In this document: in pieces, positions 48,370 through 55,932 of the stretch
How positions within the stretch are numbered: the first letter of the stretch is position 1
Layout: every line of letters begins with the position of its first letter
Assembly: GCF_016598615.1 (NCBI RefSeq)
Contig: NZ_CP066831.1
Coordinates: 5,580,001-5,644,000, forward strand
Length of the DNA stretch: 64,000 nt
Source of the DNA: Streptomyces liliifuscus
GTDB taxonomy: Bacteria; Actinomycetota; Actinomycetes; Streptomycetales; Streptomycetaceae
Direction of reading: 5' to 3'
The notes under the pieces: generated by a model
The model's database searches: none
The model's input: the letters and a program-made list of their open reading frames with translations, nothing else
Told to the model about the DNA's origin: nothing
Program-made: the position numbers and the translations under genes

Positions 48370-49221
48370 CTACTTGCGGTTGTAGAGCCGCATCGTGACC
48401 GGGCCGAAGACCGCGACGAACAGTCCGGCCCAGCCCAGCGACCACGCGATCTCCGCGGCAGGCCAGGAGCCGTCCATCAGACCGCGCACCGCCGAGGACA
48501 GATGCGTGATCGGGTTGTTGTTGACGAAGGCCTGCAGCCAGCCCGGCATCGTCTCGGGGCGGACGAAGATGTCGCTCAGGAAGGTCAGCGGGAACAGGAT
48601 CATCATGCTGACGCCCATGACCGACTTCTCCGTGCGCAGCAGCAGGCCGAACATGGTCCACACCCAGGAGAAGGCGAAGGAGAAGATGATCAGGAGGAGC
48701 ACCCCTCCGAGCACTCCCTGGACGCCGCCGTCCGGGCGGAAGCCCATGATCAGGCCCACCGACAGCATCACGACCGACGCCATCGCGTAGCGCAGGGCGT
48801 CCCCGAGCAGATAGCCGACCAGCGTCGACGGACGCCAGATGGGCAGCGAGCGGAAGCGGTCGAAGACACCCTTCTCGATGTCGATGTTGACCGCCAGGCC
48901 CGTGTACATCGTGATCATGGTGACGGACATGACGAGGATGCCGGGCAGCAGGTACTGGATGTACTCCCTCGGGGAGCCCGCCAGGGCCCCGCCGAACAGA
49001 TACGTGTACATCAGCACCAGCATGATCGGGAACGCCGTCACGTCGAACAGCTGCTCGGGAACGTGCTTGATCTTGAGCATCGCCCGCCAGCCGAAGGTAA
49101 GCGACGTCTGGATCGCGTTCGGCCGCGGCGGGCGCTCGGTGGCGACGAGCAGCGCGGCCAGGCTCTCGGTACTGACCGGCGCGAGGTCGGCGGCTTCGGT
49201 GGTCTGGGTCGCGGTGCTCAT
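48370..49221 (-). CDS. ABC-2 type exporter permease (DrrB-like)
   Basis: A 283-residue membrane protein with six hydrophobic segments (FDVTAFPIMLVLMYTYLFGG, LLPGILVMSVTMITMYTGLA, AMASVVMLSVGLIMGF, GVLLLIIFSFAFSWVWTMFG, SVMGVSMMILFPLTFLSDIF, LGWAGLFVAVFGPVTM). The ABC-2 signature region LSDIFVRPETMPGWLQAFVN is intact. It is the membrane half of a drug or lipid exporter of the daunorubicin-resistance type. Its start overlaps the ATPase stop (ATGA). Confidence 0.93.
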   Translation of the reverse strand: MSTATQTTEAADLAPVSTESLAALLVATERPPRPNAIQTSLTFGWRAMLKIKHVPEQLFDVTAFPIMLVLMYTYLFGGALAGSPREYIQYLLPGILVMSVTMITMYTGLAVNIDIEKGVFDRFRSLPIWRPSTLVGYLLGDALRYAMASVVMLSVGLIMGFRPDGGVQGVLGGVLLLIIFSFAFSWVWTMFGLLLRTEKSVMGVSMMILFPLTFLSDIFVRPETMPGWLQAFVNNNPITHLSSAVRGLMDGSWPAAEIAWSLGWAGLFVAVFGPVTMRLYNRK

Positions 49222-50285
49222 GCCGTGGCCTCTTTCGTCTGCTGCTTCGTCTGCGATGACGTCTCTGCGTGGTCGGACTTGCCGGTGAGGGCGAGGAACA
49301 CCTCGTCCAGGCTCGGCTGGCCCAGGGAGAAGTTGTCGACGGTGATGCCCGCGTGGGCCAGCTCGGCGAGGGCGCGGGACGCCTTCTCGGCGGCCCCGGC
49401 CCCTCCCCCAGACTCCGTCTGGGGGGACCCCCATGCGGAGCCGTTGCCGACCCGGGCGGTCAGCGCCACCGGGTCCGGCTCCAGCTGGACGTCCGCGTCG
49501 AGGGCCTGCCGCAGCAGCCGCTCGGCGTCCGGCCGCTGGTGCGCGTCCCGCAGCCGTACGTGCACGGCTCCCGCGCCGACCGACGCCTTCAGCTCGCCCT
49601 TGGTGCCCTCGGCGATGACCTTGCCCTTGTCGATGACGGCGATCCGGGACGCCAGCTGGTCGGCCTCGTCCAGGTACTGGGTGGTGAGCAGGACCGTGGT
49701 CCCCTGGGCGACGACCGCCCGCACGATCTCCCACACCTGGTTGCGGCTGCGCGGGTCGAGACCCGTCGTCGGCTCGTCCAGGAACAGCAGGTCGGGGGTG
49801 TTGAGGATGGACGCGGCGATGTCGATACGGCGCCGCATACCGCCCGAGTAGTTCTTCACCTGGCGGGCCGCCGCCTCCGACAGGCCGAAGGCGTCGAGGA
49901 GTTGCGCCGCTCGGTCGTACGAGGCCTTCTTGCTGTGGCCCGTCAGCCGGGCCAGCAGCACGAGGTTCTCCGTGCCCGTCAGGTCCTCGTCCACCGAGGC
50001 GTACTGCCCGGTGAGGCTCACCCTGGTCCGTACGGCGTCCGCCTCCCGTACGACGTCGTGGCCGAAGACGTGGGCCTCGCCCCCGTCGGGGCGCAGCAGG
50101 GTCGCCAGCATGCGCACGGTGGTGGTCTTGCCGGCTCCGTTCGGACCGAGCAGGCCGTACACCGTGCCGGCCTCGATGCGCAGGTCCACGCCGTCGACGG
50201 CGCGGTTGTCGCCGAAGGTCTTCACCAGACCCGCGGTCTCGATGGCCGGCCCGGCCCATTGGTCGGTGCGGTTCTTGCTCGTCAT
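49218..50285 (-). CDS. ABC exporter ATP-binding protein (DrrA-like)
   Basis: A 355-residue ATPase from ATG 50285 (MTSKNRTDQW). Walker A GPNGAGKTTTVRML, signature KNYSGGMRRRIDIA, Walker B LLFLDEPTTGLD, and the C-terminal DrrA-type extension ending in QPSLDEVFLALTG. A streptomycete palindromic repeat is inserted in frame, encoding GSPQTESGGGAG within the extension. It drives export through the adjacent permease. No regulator is adjacent. Confidence 0.93.
   Translation of the reverse strand: MTSKNRTDQWAGPAIETAGLVKTFGDNRAVDGVDLRIEAGTVYGLLGPNGAGKTTTVRMLATLLRPDGGEAHVFGHDVVREADAVRTRVSLTGQYASVDEDLTGTENLVLLARLTGHSKKASYDRAAQLLDAFGLSEAAARQVKNYSGGMRRRIDIAASILNTPDLLFLDEPTTGLDPRSRNQVWEIVRAVVAQGTTVLLTTQYLDEADQLASRIAVIDKGKVIAEGTKGELKASVGAGAVHVRLRDAHQRPDAERLLRQALDADVQLEPDPVALTARVGNGSAWGSPQTESGGGAGAAEKASRALAELAHAGITVDNFSLGQPSLDEVFLALTGKSDHAETSSQTKQQTKEATA
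49402..49433 (-). repeat. Palindromic repeat inserted in the ABC ATPase gene
   Basis: CCCCCAGAC-TCC-GTCTGGGGG with flanking CCTC and GACCCCCA is a 9-bp-stem palindrome. On the coding strand it reads TGGGGGTCCCCCCAGACGGA and on. It looks like a mobile short repeat of the kind I know from many Streptomyces genomes; here it keeps the frame. Confidence 0.7.
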
Positions 50286-50586
50286 GTCGGTCCGCCCATC
50301 CGCGTCGTTCTCTCGGTTTGCTCGTGGTGTTCGAGGTCTTCGAGTCTTCGAGTGCACTCGCGTCGCATCCGTAGCTCTTCAAGGGTGCGTCCGCCGGCCT
50401 CGAAGAGCATCGGTCTGTCGACGCAGTCCTCGATCGGTCTCGAGATGCAGACCCTGCGGCGCACGAAAACTCATCGGCGGGGCGACAGGAGTTTTCTCCG
50501 TCGTCCTCCCCGGGCTCCGGTGGAGGGTTCACCCGAACGGGTGTTTCCTGGTTCTGGGGACGGAGGCGGGGAGAAGGAGGCCGATC
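50286..50586. other. Divergent region between ABC exporter and SH3 protein
   Basis: No gene is seen. It holds the ABC operon promoter (leftward) and that of the SH3 gene (rightward). CGAGTGCACTCG (50349-50360) is a perfect 12-bp palindrome preceded by TCGAGTCTT repeats, a possible operator. GAAGGAGG just before 50587 is the ribosome site of the next gene. Confidence 0.55.
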
Positions 50587-51195
50587 ATGGGCATCACTCC
50601 GGCCCTGCGAACCCTTGCGATCGCCCTGGTCAGCGGCGGTGTGCTGACGGCGGCCGCCGCGGGTACGGCCTTTGCCGGTACGGCTTCCGCCGGTGCGGCG
50701 ACGGTGGGCGGTACGGCGGCGGGTGGAACGGCTTCCGGTGGTTCGGCGGCGGGCAGGCCCGGGAGCGGTGGCTCGGAGGATCCGGTGTGGGGCACCGTCG
50801 TCTCCCGCGGCGACCTGAACGTACGGGCCCATCCCGACACCGGCTCGGCCGTGCTCGGGCGGCTCTCGCCGGGCAGCCAGGACCGGGTCGCCTGCGTGGC
50901 GCGGGGCTCGCACGTGTTCGGCAACCCCCACTGGTACTGGCTCGTCGGGGCGCGTGCCTGGGCGAGCGCCGCGTTCGTGGACCTCGGCGGGGCGGGGGTG
51001 CCGCGGTGCTCCGACCCCTGCGAGGGGGTCTGGAAGGACCGGTGGCACGACGGTTCGGGGGGCTGCAACGGCTGCGACGACGGTTCCTGGAGCTCCTCCG
51101 GCTCCTGGAGCGCGTCCGGTTCGTGGAGCTGGAGCTTCTCCGGCTCCTGGGACGCCTCGGGCTCGGGCTGGGAGTGGGTGCCCGGCGGGCGGTGA
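50587..51195 (+). CDS. Secreted bacterial SH3-domain protein
   Basis: A 202-residue protein from ATG 50587 after GAAGGAGG. A signal peptide (LRTLAIALVSGGVLTAAAAG) is followed by a Gly/Thr/Ala linker and one SH3 type 3 domain (VVSRGDLNVRAHPDTGSAVL, HWYWLVGARAWASAAFVD). Two Cys pairs (CSDPCEG, CNGCDDG) follow, then a Ser/Trp/Gly repeat tail (GSWSSSGSWSASGSWSWS). SH3b domains often bind cell-wall peptides. The tail is unusual and may be a surface or matrix segment. Confidence 0.85.
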   Translation: MGITPALRTLAIALVSGGVLTAAAAGTAFAGTASAGAATVGGTAAGGTASGGSAAGRPGSGGSEDPVWGTVVSRGDLNVRAHPDTGSAVLGRLSPGSQDRVACVARGSHVFGNPHWYWLVGARAWASAAFVDLGGAGVPRCSDPCEGVWKDRWHDGSGGCNGCDDGSWSSSGSWSASGSWSWSFSGSWDASGSGWEWVPGGR

Positions 51196-51256
51196 GTCCG
51201 AGGAGAACGGGTGGCCCGGGACGGGGAGATGTGGGTGAGGCCCGGGCCACCCGGAC

Positions 51257-51298
51257 ACATACAGCGGCCTGTGCCGACGGGCACAGGCCGCTGTATGT
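51257..51298. terminator. Bidirectional terminator
   Basis: ACATACAGCGGCCTGTGCC and its perfect complement form a 19-bp stem with a 4-base loop between the convergent SH3 and membrane-protein genes. A second stem (CGGGTGGCCCGGG with its complement, 51208-51253) lies just before it. Confidence 0.9.
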
Positions 51299-51318
51299 CG
51301 TGTTCGTTGTTCGCCGGT

Positions 51319-51717
51319 TCAGTCCTCGGTCGTGTAGTAGCGGTAGAACACCGTCGCGAACACGCCCGCGGCGATCACGAGGGAGATGCCCGAGGACTTG
51401 AGGACGCTGGCGTCCGTGAGGCTGTGGAGGAAGCCGAACGCGATGCCCGCGAACACCGCCCACGCGAGGGCCCTGGCCTCCCGGGGGAGGCGTGGGGCGA
51501 CGGTGTGGATGCCGTGGGCGACCGCGGCGAACACGATCGCCGAGACGACGCCCAGGAGGGCGTTCCAGCCGGTGATCGGGCCGGAGTGGCGGTCGATGCC
51601 GGAGGTCCAGAAGCCGTAGACGATGCCGCCGAGCGCCGGGATCGCGAGTTTCGCGGAGGCCGCCATCGTTTTTGTGGCGGTGGGTGTGCGATGTGGTGCG
51701 GGTGCCGCGTGAGTCAT
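51319..51717 (-). CDS. Small four-helix membrane protein
   Basis: A 132-residue membrane protein from ATG 51717 with GAGGAG upstream on the minus strand. It shows four hydrophobic helices (LAIPALGGIVYGFWTSGI, WNALLGVVSAIVFAAVAHGI, LAWAVFAGIAFGFLHSL, SGISLVIAAGVFATVFYRYY). I know no function for this family. Confidence 0.82.
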   Translation of the reverse strand: MTHAAPAPHRTPTATKTMAASAKLAIPALGGIVYGFWTSGIDRHSGPITGWNALLGVVSAIVFAAVAHGIHTVAPRLPREARALAWAVFAGIAFGFLHSLTDASVLKSSGISLVIAAGVFATVFYRYYTTED

Positions 51718-51811
51718 CGGGCACTCCTCTCTTTCGCCCCTGCCTTCCAGAGCACACCTGCGGGGGAGCCCTGGCAAGTTGTGTGTCGTGTGCGGGTTCG
51801 TTTTGGCTGAG

Positions 51812-51832
51812 CGCGCAGTTCCCCGCGCCCCT
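51812..51832 (-). repeat. Dispersed 21-bp repeat, copy E
   Basis: An exact copy in minus orientation, left arm of the E/F composite in the divergent promoter region of the membrane protein and the phosphatase gene. Confidence 0.9.
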
Positions 51833-51868
51833 TAAAAGACAAAAGCCAGGGGCGCGGCCCCGTCATTC

Positions 51869-51889
51869 AGGGGCGCGGGGAACTGCGCG
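51869..51889 (+). repeat. Dispersed 21-bp repeat, copy F
   Basis: An exact copy in plus orientation, 36 bp from copy E. The centre is the reverse complement version of that in the C/D pair (GGGGCCGCGCCCCTGGCTTT on the minus strand). Confidence 0.9.
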
Positions 51890-51986
51890 AGCAACCCCCG
51901 CCGGGCTCGCACCCGAAAACGAGCCGGCGGCAGCCAAGTAGAAGAGTCGGCGTGCGCCAAGCACCCGGGCGTGCTTCGCTGGGGGC

Positions 51987-53207
51987 GTGAGCGGCGCGGA
52001 TCCGGGCAGCCGCGCCCGGCGGCAGCAGCTTCTCCGGGTACGCGGCCGCAGTGTGGCCTGGGTACCGCCCCTCCTCCTGCTCGTGGCCATCGCGGTGGTC
52101 GACTGGAACACCTCCGGCGAGTTCAGGGTCATCTCCTGGATCGTCCTCGTACCCGGCATCGCGGCAGCGATCTGCGGCGTCCGCGGAACGGCCGCCTTCG
52201 CCGTGCTCGCCCTCCTCGCCTACATCGAGGTCGACGCCTCCTGGCCGCACCAGGACCAGACCGGCCTGCCGGACTTCATCCTGGTCGCCATGGGCGGCGC
52301 CCTGGCGACCCTGGCCTGCGCCGTACGGGTCCGGGAGGAACGGCGGATGCTGCACATGCGGGACGTGGCAGACACGACCCGCCGTACCGTGCTGCGCCCC
52401 CTGCCCACCCCGTGGGGCGGCCTCGACCACGCGGCCGTGTACCTCGCCGCCGACAGCGAGGCCCGCGTCGGCGGCGACTTCTACGACATCCAGCCGGGCC
52501 CGCACGGCACCCGGGTCCTCCTCGGGGACGTCCAGGGCAAGGGCCTGCCCGCGGTCGCGGCGGCCGCCGCCCTGCTGGGCACGTTCCGCGAGTCCGCGTA
52601 CCACGAGGCCTCCCTGACCGTCGTCGCCGAACGGCTGGAGGTACGGATGGGCCGTCACCGCCAGTACGTCACGGACCTCGGCGAGGACCTGGACGGCGAC
52701 CCGGCCCGGGGCGTGGAGCGCTTCGCGACCGCGGTCCTGGTCGCCTTCCCGCCCCCGGGCGCCCCTGCGGGCCACATCGAGGTCGTCAACTTCGGGCATG
52801 AACCCCCACTGGTGGCGGGCCCGCGCGGCGTACGCGTCCTGCCGCCCGGCGACGGGCTCCCGCTCGGTCTCTCCGCGCTGGCCGGGTCCGGCGCGGGCGT
52901 CCCGCCCGTCCGCAGGGTCCCCCTCGCCGCCGACGAGACCCTCCTCCTCGTCACCGACGGCGTCACCGAGGCCCGCGACGCAGACGGCGTCTTCTTCCCC
53001 CTCCACGACCGCGTGACCCAAGCCGTCACCACCGACCCCACCACCGCCCACCCCCACCGCCTGGTGGAACTGATCCGCGAAGGCACCCTCCACCACACAC
53101 CCCACATGGCAGACGACACAACGATCTTCGCGGTGAGGGCAGGCGGAGCCGCCCTCCAGGGGCGCGGGGAACTGCGCGACAAGCCCCCACCGCCCCGCAG
53201 AGGCTGA
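51987..53207 (+). CDS. SpoIIE-type PP2C serine phosphatase, membrane-anchored
   Basis: A 406-residue protein from GTG 51987. Three membrane helices (VPPLLLLVAIAVVDW, VISWIVLVPGIAAAICGV, AAFAVLALLAYIEVD and following) precede a PP2C domain with ARVGGDFYDIQPG, RVLLGDVQGKGLPAVAAAAAL, VNFGHEPPLV, LLLVTDGVTEARDADG and MADDTTIFAVRA; the Asp residues bind two Mn or Mg ions. These phosphatases act on anti-anti-sigma factors. The last ~16 residues (LQGRGELRDKPPPPRRG) are encoded by a dispersed repeat (copy G) that seems to have replaced the original end. Confidence 0.92.
   Translation: MSGADPGSRARRQQLLRVRGRSVAWVPPLLLLVAIAVVDWNTSGEFRVISWIVLVPGIAAAICGVRGTAAFAVLALLAYIEVDASWPHQDQTGLPDFILVAMGGALATLACAVRVREERRMLHMRDVADTTRRTVLRPLPTPWGGLDHAAVYLAADSEARVGGDFYDIQPGPHGTRVLLGDVQGKGLPAVAAAAALLGTFRESAYHEASLTVVAERLEVRMGRHRQYVTDLGEDLDGDPARGVERFATAVLVAFPPPGAPAGHIEVVNFGHEPPLVAGPRGVRVLPPGDGLPLGLSALAGSGAGVPPVRRVPLAADETLLLVTDGVTEARDADGVFFPLHDRVTQAVTTDPTTAHPHRLVELIREGTLHHTPHMADDTTIFAVRAGGAALQGRGELRDKPPPPRRG
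53158..53178 (+). repeat. Dispersed 21-bp repeat, copy G (inside a coding region)
   Basis: An exact copy inside the 3' end of the phosphatase gene, continuing into AAGCCCCCACCGCC. It is read in frame and supplies the C-terminal residues and nearby stop. Confidence 0.9.
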
Positions 53208-53273
53208 ACAAACCAGTACCACCCACCCCCTATCGCCCCCACCCCAACACCCTTTGCACCCGCACCGGTTACC

Positions 53274-54506
53274 GTGCAGACCGTGGTGATCCAAGGGCAG
53301 GAGACAACGGCGATGCCAGGAACCGTATTGCTGCTCGCAGCGTCGCCGACAGGCAAGAGCTGCCTCGTGGACGCCGCGTCCGTACTCCCCATACTCGCCG
53401 CCGTCGCCCCCGACGTGCTCTCCGGCACGGACACGGCCAACGTCGTCGAACTGGCAGACCCCCTGGAGCCGCAGGCCGTCCTCACCCGTCTGCGCGCCGC
53501 CGCGACGGCCCCCGGACCGCTCACGGTCTTCCTCACCGGCCAGCTCCAGCTCGACCGCCGCCAACGGCTTCCGCACCTCGCGCTGGCCCGTACGACCGCG
53601 GCGACCGTCCGCTACACAGGCTTCCCCTGGCACTGGATCCGCGAGGAACTCCGGCTGCGCACACCGGGCAGTACGGCGGTCGTCGTCGATCTGCACACGG
53701 ACGCGGAGACCTGGCAGCACCTGGCCACCCAGCCGCTCACCGTGGGACCGGGCACTCTGCTGTACGGCCGCGTCGCCCCGCCTCCCCCGCGACGGGCGGT
53801 GGCGTCGCCGACGTACATGAAGTCCGTGGCCACGATCCTCCGCAGCGGTCACCGTCCCCCGCTCGCGCACCTCCACCAGCAGGCGCTGACACGGTCCTCG
53901 GGTGAGGACCCGGAGGCCGCCCGCCGGGACATCGTGCTGGCGGTCGACCCCACGCAGCCCGGGCACTCCACACCGCCCGCACAGCCGCCCATGCGCCCCG
54001 TCCCCGGCTTCCAGCCGGCGCCGCCCCCTCCCGTACCCGTACAGGTGTCCGTGGCGCCTCTGCCGCCGCCTCCGCCCCCGCCCACCGACCCCCATGCCGA
54101 GATCACCGCCGCCGTCGACAGCGGCAGGCACGCCGAGGCCGCGGAGCTGGCCGGGCGGCGGGAGCAGGAAGCGCTGCGGGCGCACGGACCCGGCGCCGAC
54201 GAGGTCGTGCACTGGATGGAAGTACGGGCGGATCTGGCCATGTTCGCCGGGGACGCGGAGCTCAGCTGCCGGATCTGGCTGGCGGTGGCCGACGTACGGC
54301 TGGCCGCGGGACAGCCGCCGGGAGCCCCCGGTGTCGAGGCGGCCGTGGACCGCGCGCATCACCAGTGGGGCCGTATCGGCGACTCCGCGCGGGCCCGTGA
54401 GCTCGGGCCCGCGCTGGCCGACCTGCGGCTGCGTGTTCCGGGGCGCCGACAGGGAGCCCTGGACGATGTCCAACGGCACCTGAACCGGCTTCAGGCACAG
54501 GTCTGA
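53274..54506 (+). CDS. Large hypothetical protein with Pro-rich hinge
   Basis: A 410-residue protein. The N-terminal 180 residues have an alternating beta/alpha look (GTVLLLAASPTGKSCLVDAA, GPLTVFLTGQLQLDRRQRLP, STAVVVDLHTDAETW). A Pro-rich hinge (residues 225-280, with PPPPPPPTDP) joins a helical TPR-like C-terminal part (HAEAAELAGRREQEALRAHG, ADLAMFAGDAELSCRIWLAV). No signal peptide is seen. Start 53274 (GTG 53283 or ATG 53313 are alternatives). I do not recognise the family; an effector-associated or regulatory protein is possible. Confidence 0.75.
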   Translation: MQTVVIQGQETTAMPGTVLLLAASPTGKSCLVDAASVLPILAAVAPDVLSGTDTANVVELADPLEPQAVLTRLRAAATAPGPLTVFLTGQLQLDRRQRLPHLALARTTAATVRYTGFPWHWIREELRLRTPGSTAVVVDLHTDAETWQHLATQPLTVGPGTLLYGRVAPPPPRRAVASPTYMKSVATILRSGHRPPLAHLHQQALTRSSGEDPEAARRDIVLAVDPTQPGHSTPPAQPPMRPVPGFQPAPPPPVPVQVSVAPLPPPPPPPTDPHAEITAAVDSGRHAEAAELAGRREQEALRAHGPGADEVVHWMEVRADLAMFAGDAELSCRIWLAVADVRLAAGQPPGAPGVEAAVDRAHHQWGRIGDSARARELGPALADLRLRVPGRRQGALDDVQRHLNRLQAQV

Positions 54507-54577
54507 CGCCGGCGAGGCGGCGTGGGCGTGCAGGCGGCCGGGGGGAGCACCCGCGGACAGCGGGTAACGCGTGCGTG

Positions 54578-55825
54578 CTAGGGGGCAAACATCTCCAGCG
54601 CCCCGGACACCAGCGTCCGTACGCCCGGGCCGACCGTCGACAGGTCGGGGGCGAAGTGCGGGCTGTGGTTGCTGGGCACGGCCGCGAGCTGTTCCATCAG
54701 GTCGCCCCCGGCGCCGGCGGCCGCCGCGTCCCACACTTCGGCGGGTGTGCTCGTCACGAACCAGTACGCGTACGGGAGTCCGCCCCCGGCGAGGATCGGG
54801 AAGTCCTCGCTGCCCATGACGGGCCCGAAGTCGAGGACCGTGCCCGCGCCGAACACCTCGCCGTGCACGGCGGCCACCCGGCGGTCGGTGTCGGCGTCGT
54901 TGACGGTCATCGGGAAGCTGCCGCCGACCGTGACCGTGGGCTCGCGCCGACAGCCGGCCGCCGCGCACTCGCCCGCCGCGATCCGCCGGATCGCGGCCAG
55001 CATCCGCTCCCGCACCTCGGCGGACTGCGTACGGAGGTTGAGGGCGATGTGCGCCTCGGACGGGATGATGTTGTGCCGGGTGCCTGCCTCGATCCGGCCG
55101 ACCGTCAGCACGGCGGATTCGCGGGCGGCTATCTCCCGCGAGACGACCGTCTGGAGCCTCGTCACGATGTACGCGGCCGTCACCACCGGGTCCACGGTCG
55201 CCTCCGGCCGGGAGCCGTGCCCGCCCACCCCGTGCACGACGATGTCGACGTCCGTCGAGGCCGACATGATCAGCCCGGGCGAGTGCGCGTACAGCCCGGC
55301 GGGACCGGGTGCAGCGTGCTGGGCGAGCAGGACGTCGGGGCGCGGAAAACGTTCGTACAGGCCGTCGTTCACCATCGCGGCGGCGCCCTCGCCGGTCTCC
55401 TCGGCGGGCTGGCCGACGACCAGCAGCGTGCCGTTCCACGTGTCGCGCCCGGCGGCGAGCGCGTCGGCGGCACCGGTCAGCCAGGTGACGTGCAGGTCGT
55501 GACCGCAGGCGTGCATGACCCCGGCTGTCTCGGACGCGTACGGCAGTCCGGTCTCCTCGGTGACCGGCAGCGCGTCCATGTCGCCGCGCAGCAGGACGGT
55601 CGGCCCGTCGCCGTTGCGCAGCATCCCGACGACTCCGGTGCCGCCGATTCCGTCCGCGGTCTCGTAGCCGGCCTTGGCGAGGCGCTCGGAGAGTTTCGCG
55701 GCCGTCCGGTGCTCGTGCCCGGACAACTCGGGATGGCGGTGCAGGTCCCGGTAGAGGTCCTCGAGGGCGGGGACCGGGAGGTCGGCGGTGAGATCCAGCG
55801 CGGTGCGTGCGGCGGGAGAGGTCAC
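54578..55825 (-). CDS. M20-family amidohydrolase
   Basis: A 415-residue enzyme from GTG 55825. Metal-binding and catalytic residues lie in RGDMDALPV, CGHDLHVTW, QPAEETGEG, and the late SEDFPILAG; GGHGSRPEATVDPV starts the dimerisation lid, and RHNIIPSEA is typical. Members remove acyl groups from amino acids (hippurate hydrolase, N-acyl-amino-acid deacylase, indole-acetyl-amino acid hydrolase types). The specificity cannot be set by eye. It is a single gene. Confidence 0.93.
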   Translation of the reverse strand: MTSPAARTALDLTADLPVPALEDLYRDLHRHPELSGHEHRTAAKLSERLAKAGYETADGIGGTGVVGMLRNGDGPTVLLRGDMDALPVTEETGLPYASETAGVMHACGHDLHVTWLTGAADALAAGRDTWNGTLLVVGQPAEETGEGAAAMVNDGLYERFPRPDVLLAQHAAPGPAGLYAHSPGLIMSASTDVDIVVHGVGGHGSRPEATVDPVVTAAYIVTRLQTVVSREIAARESAVLTVGRIEAGTRHNIIPSEAHIALNLRTQSAEVRERMLAAIRRIAAGECAAAGCRREPTVTVGGSFPMTVNDADTDRRVAAVHGEVFGAGTVLDFGPVMGSEDFPILAGGGLPYAYWFVTSTPAEVWDAAAAGAGGDLMEQLAAVPSNHSPHFAPDLSTVGPGVRTLVSGALEMFAP

Positions 55826-55870
55826 CGGGCCAGGGTATGTCCGTACGCCGCCTCGTGGGCCTGGACGGGA

Positions 55871-55911
55871 GCGGCCGCCGACGCGAGGGGGAGAGTGGCG
55901 TCGGCGGCCGC
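55871..55911 (-). terminator. Terminator after the Nep1-like gene
   Basis: GCGGCCGCCGACGC pairs perfectly with GCGTCGGCGGCCGC over a 13-base loop, 21 bp downstream of the gene on the minus strand. Confidence 0.82.
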
Positions 55912-55932
55912 GGCTCGTGCCGGAACCGTTCG

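Noticed and set aside
51867..55439. 1190-codon minus-strand frame over the phosphatase and hypothetical genes
   Set aside because: It runs through several plus-strand genes and intergenic repeats without any recognisable domain.
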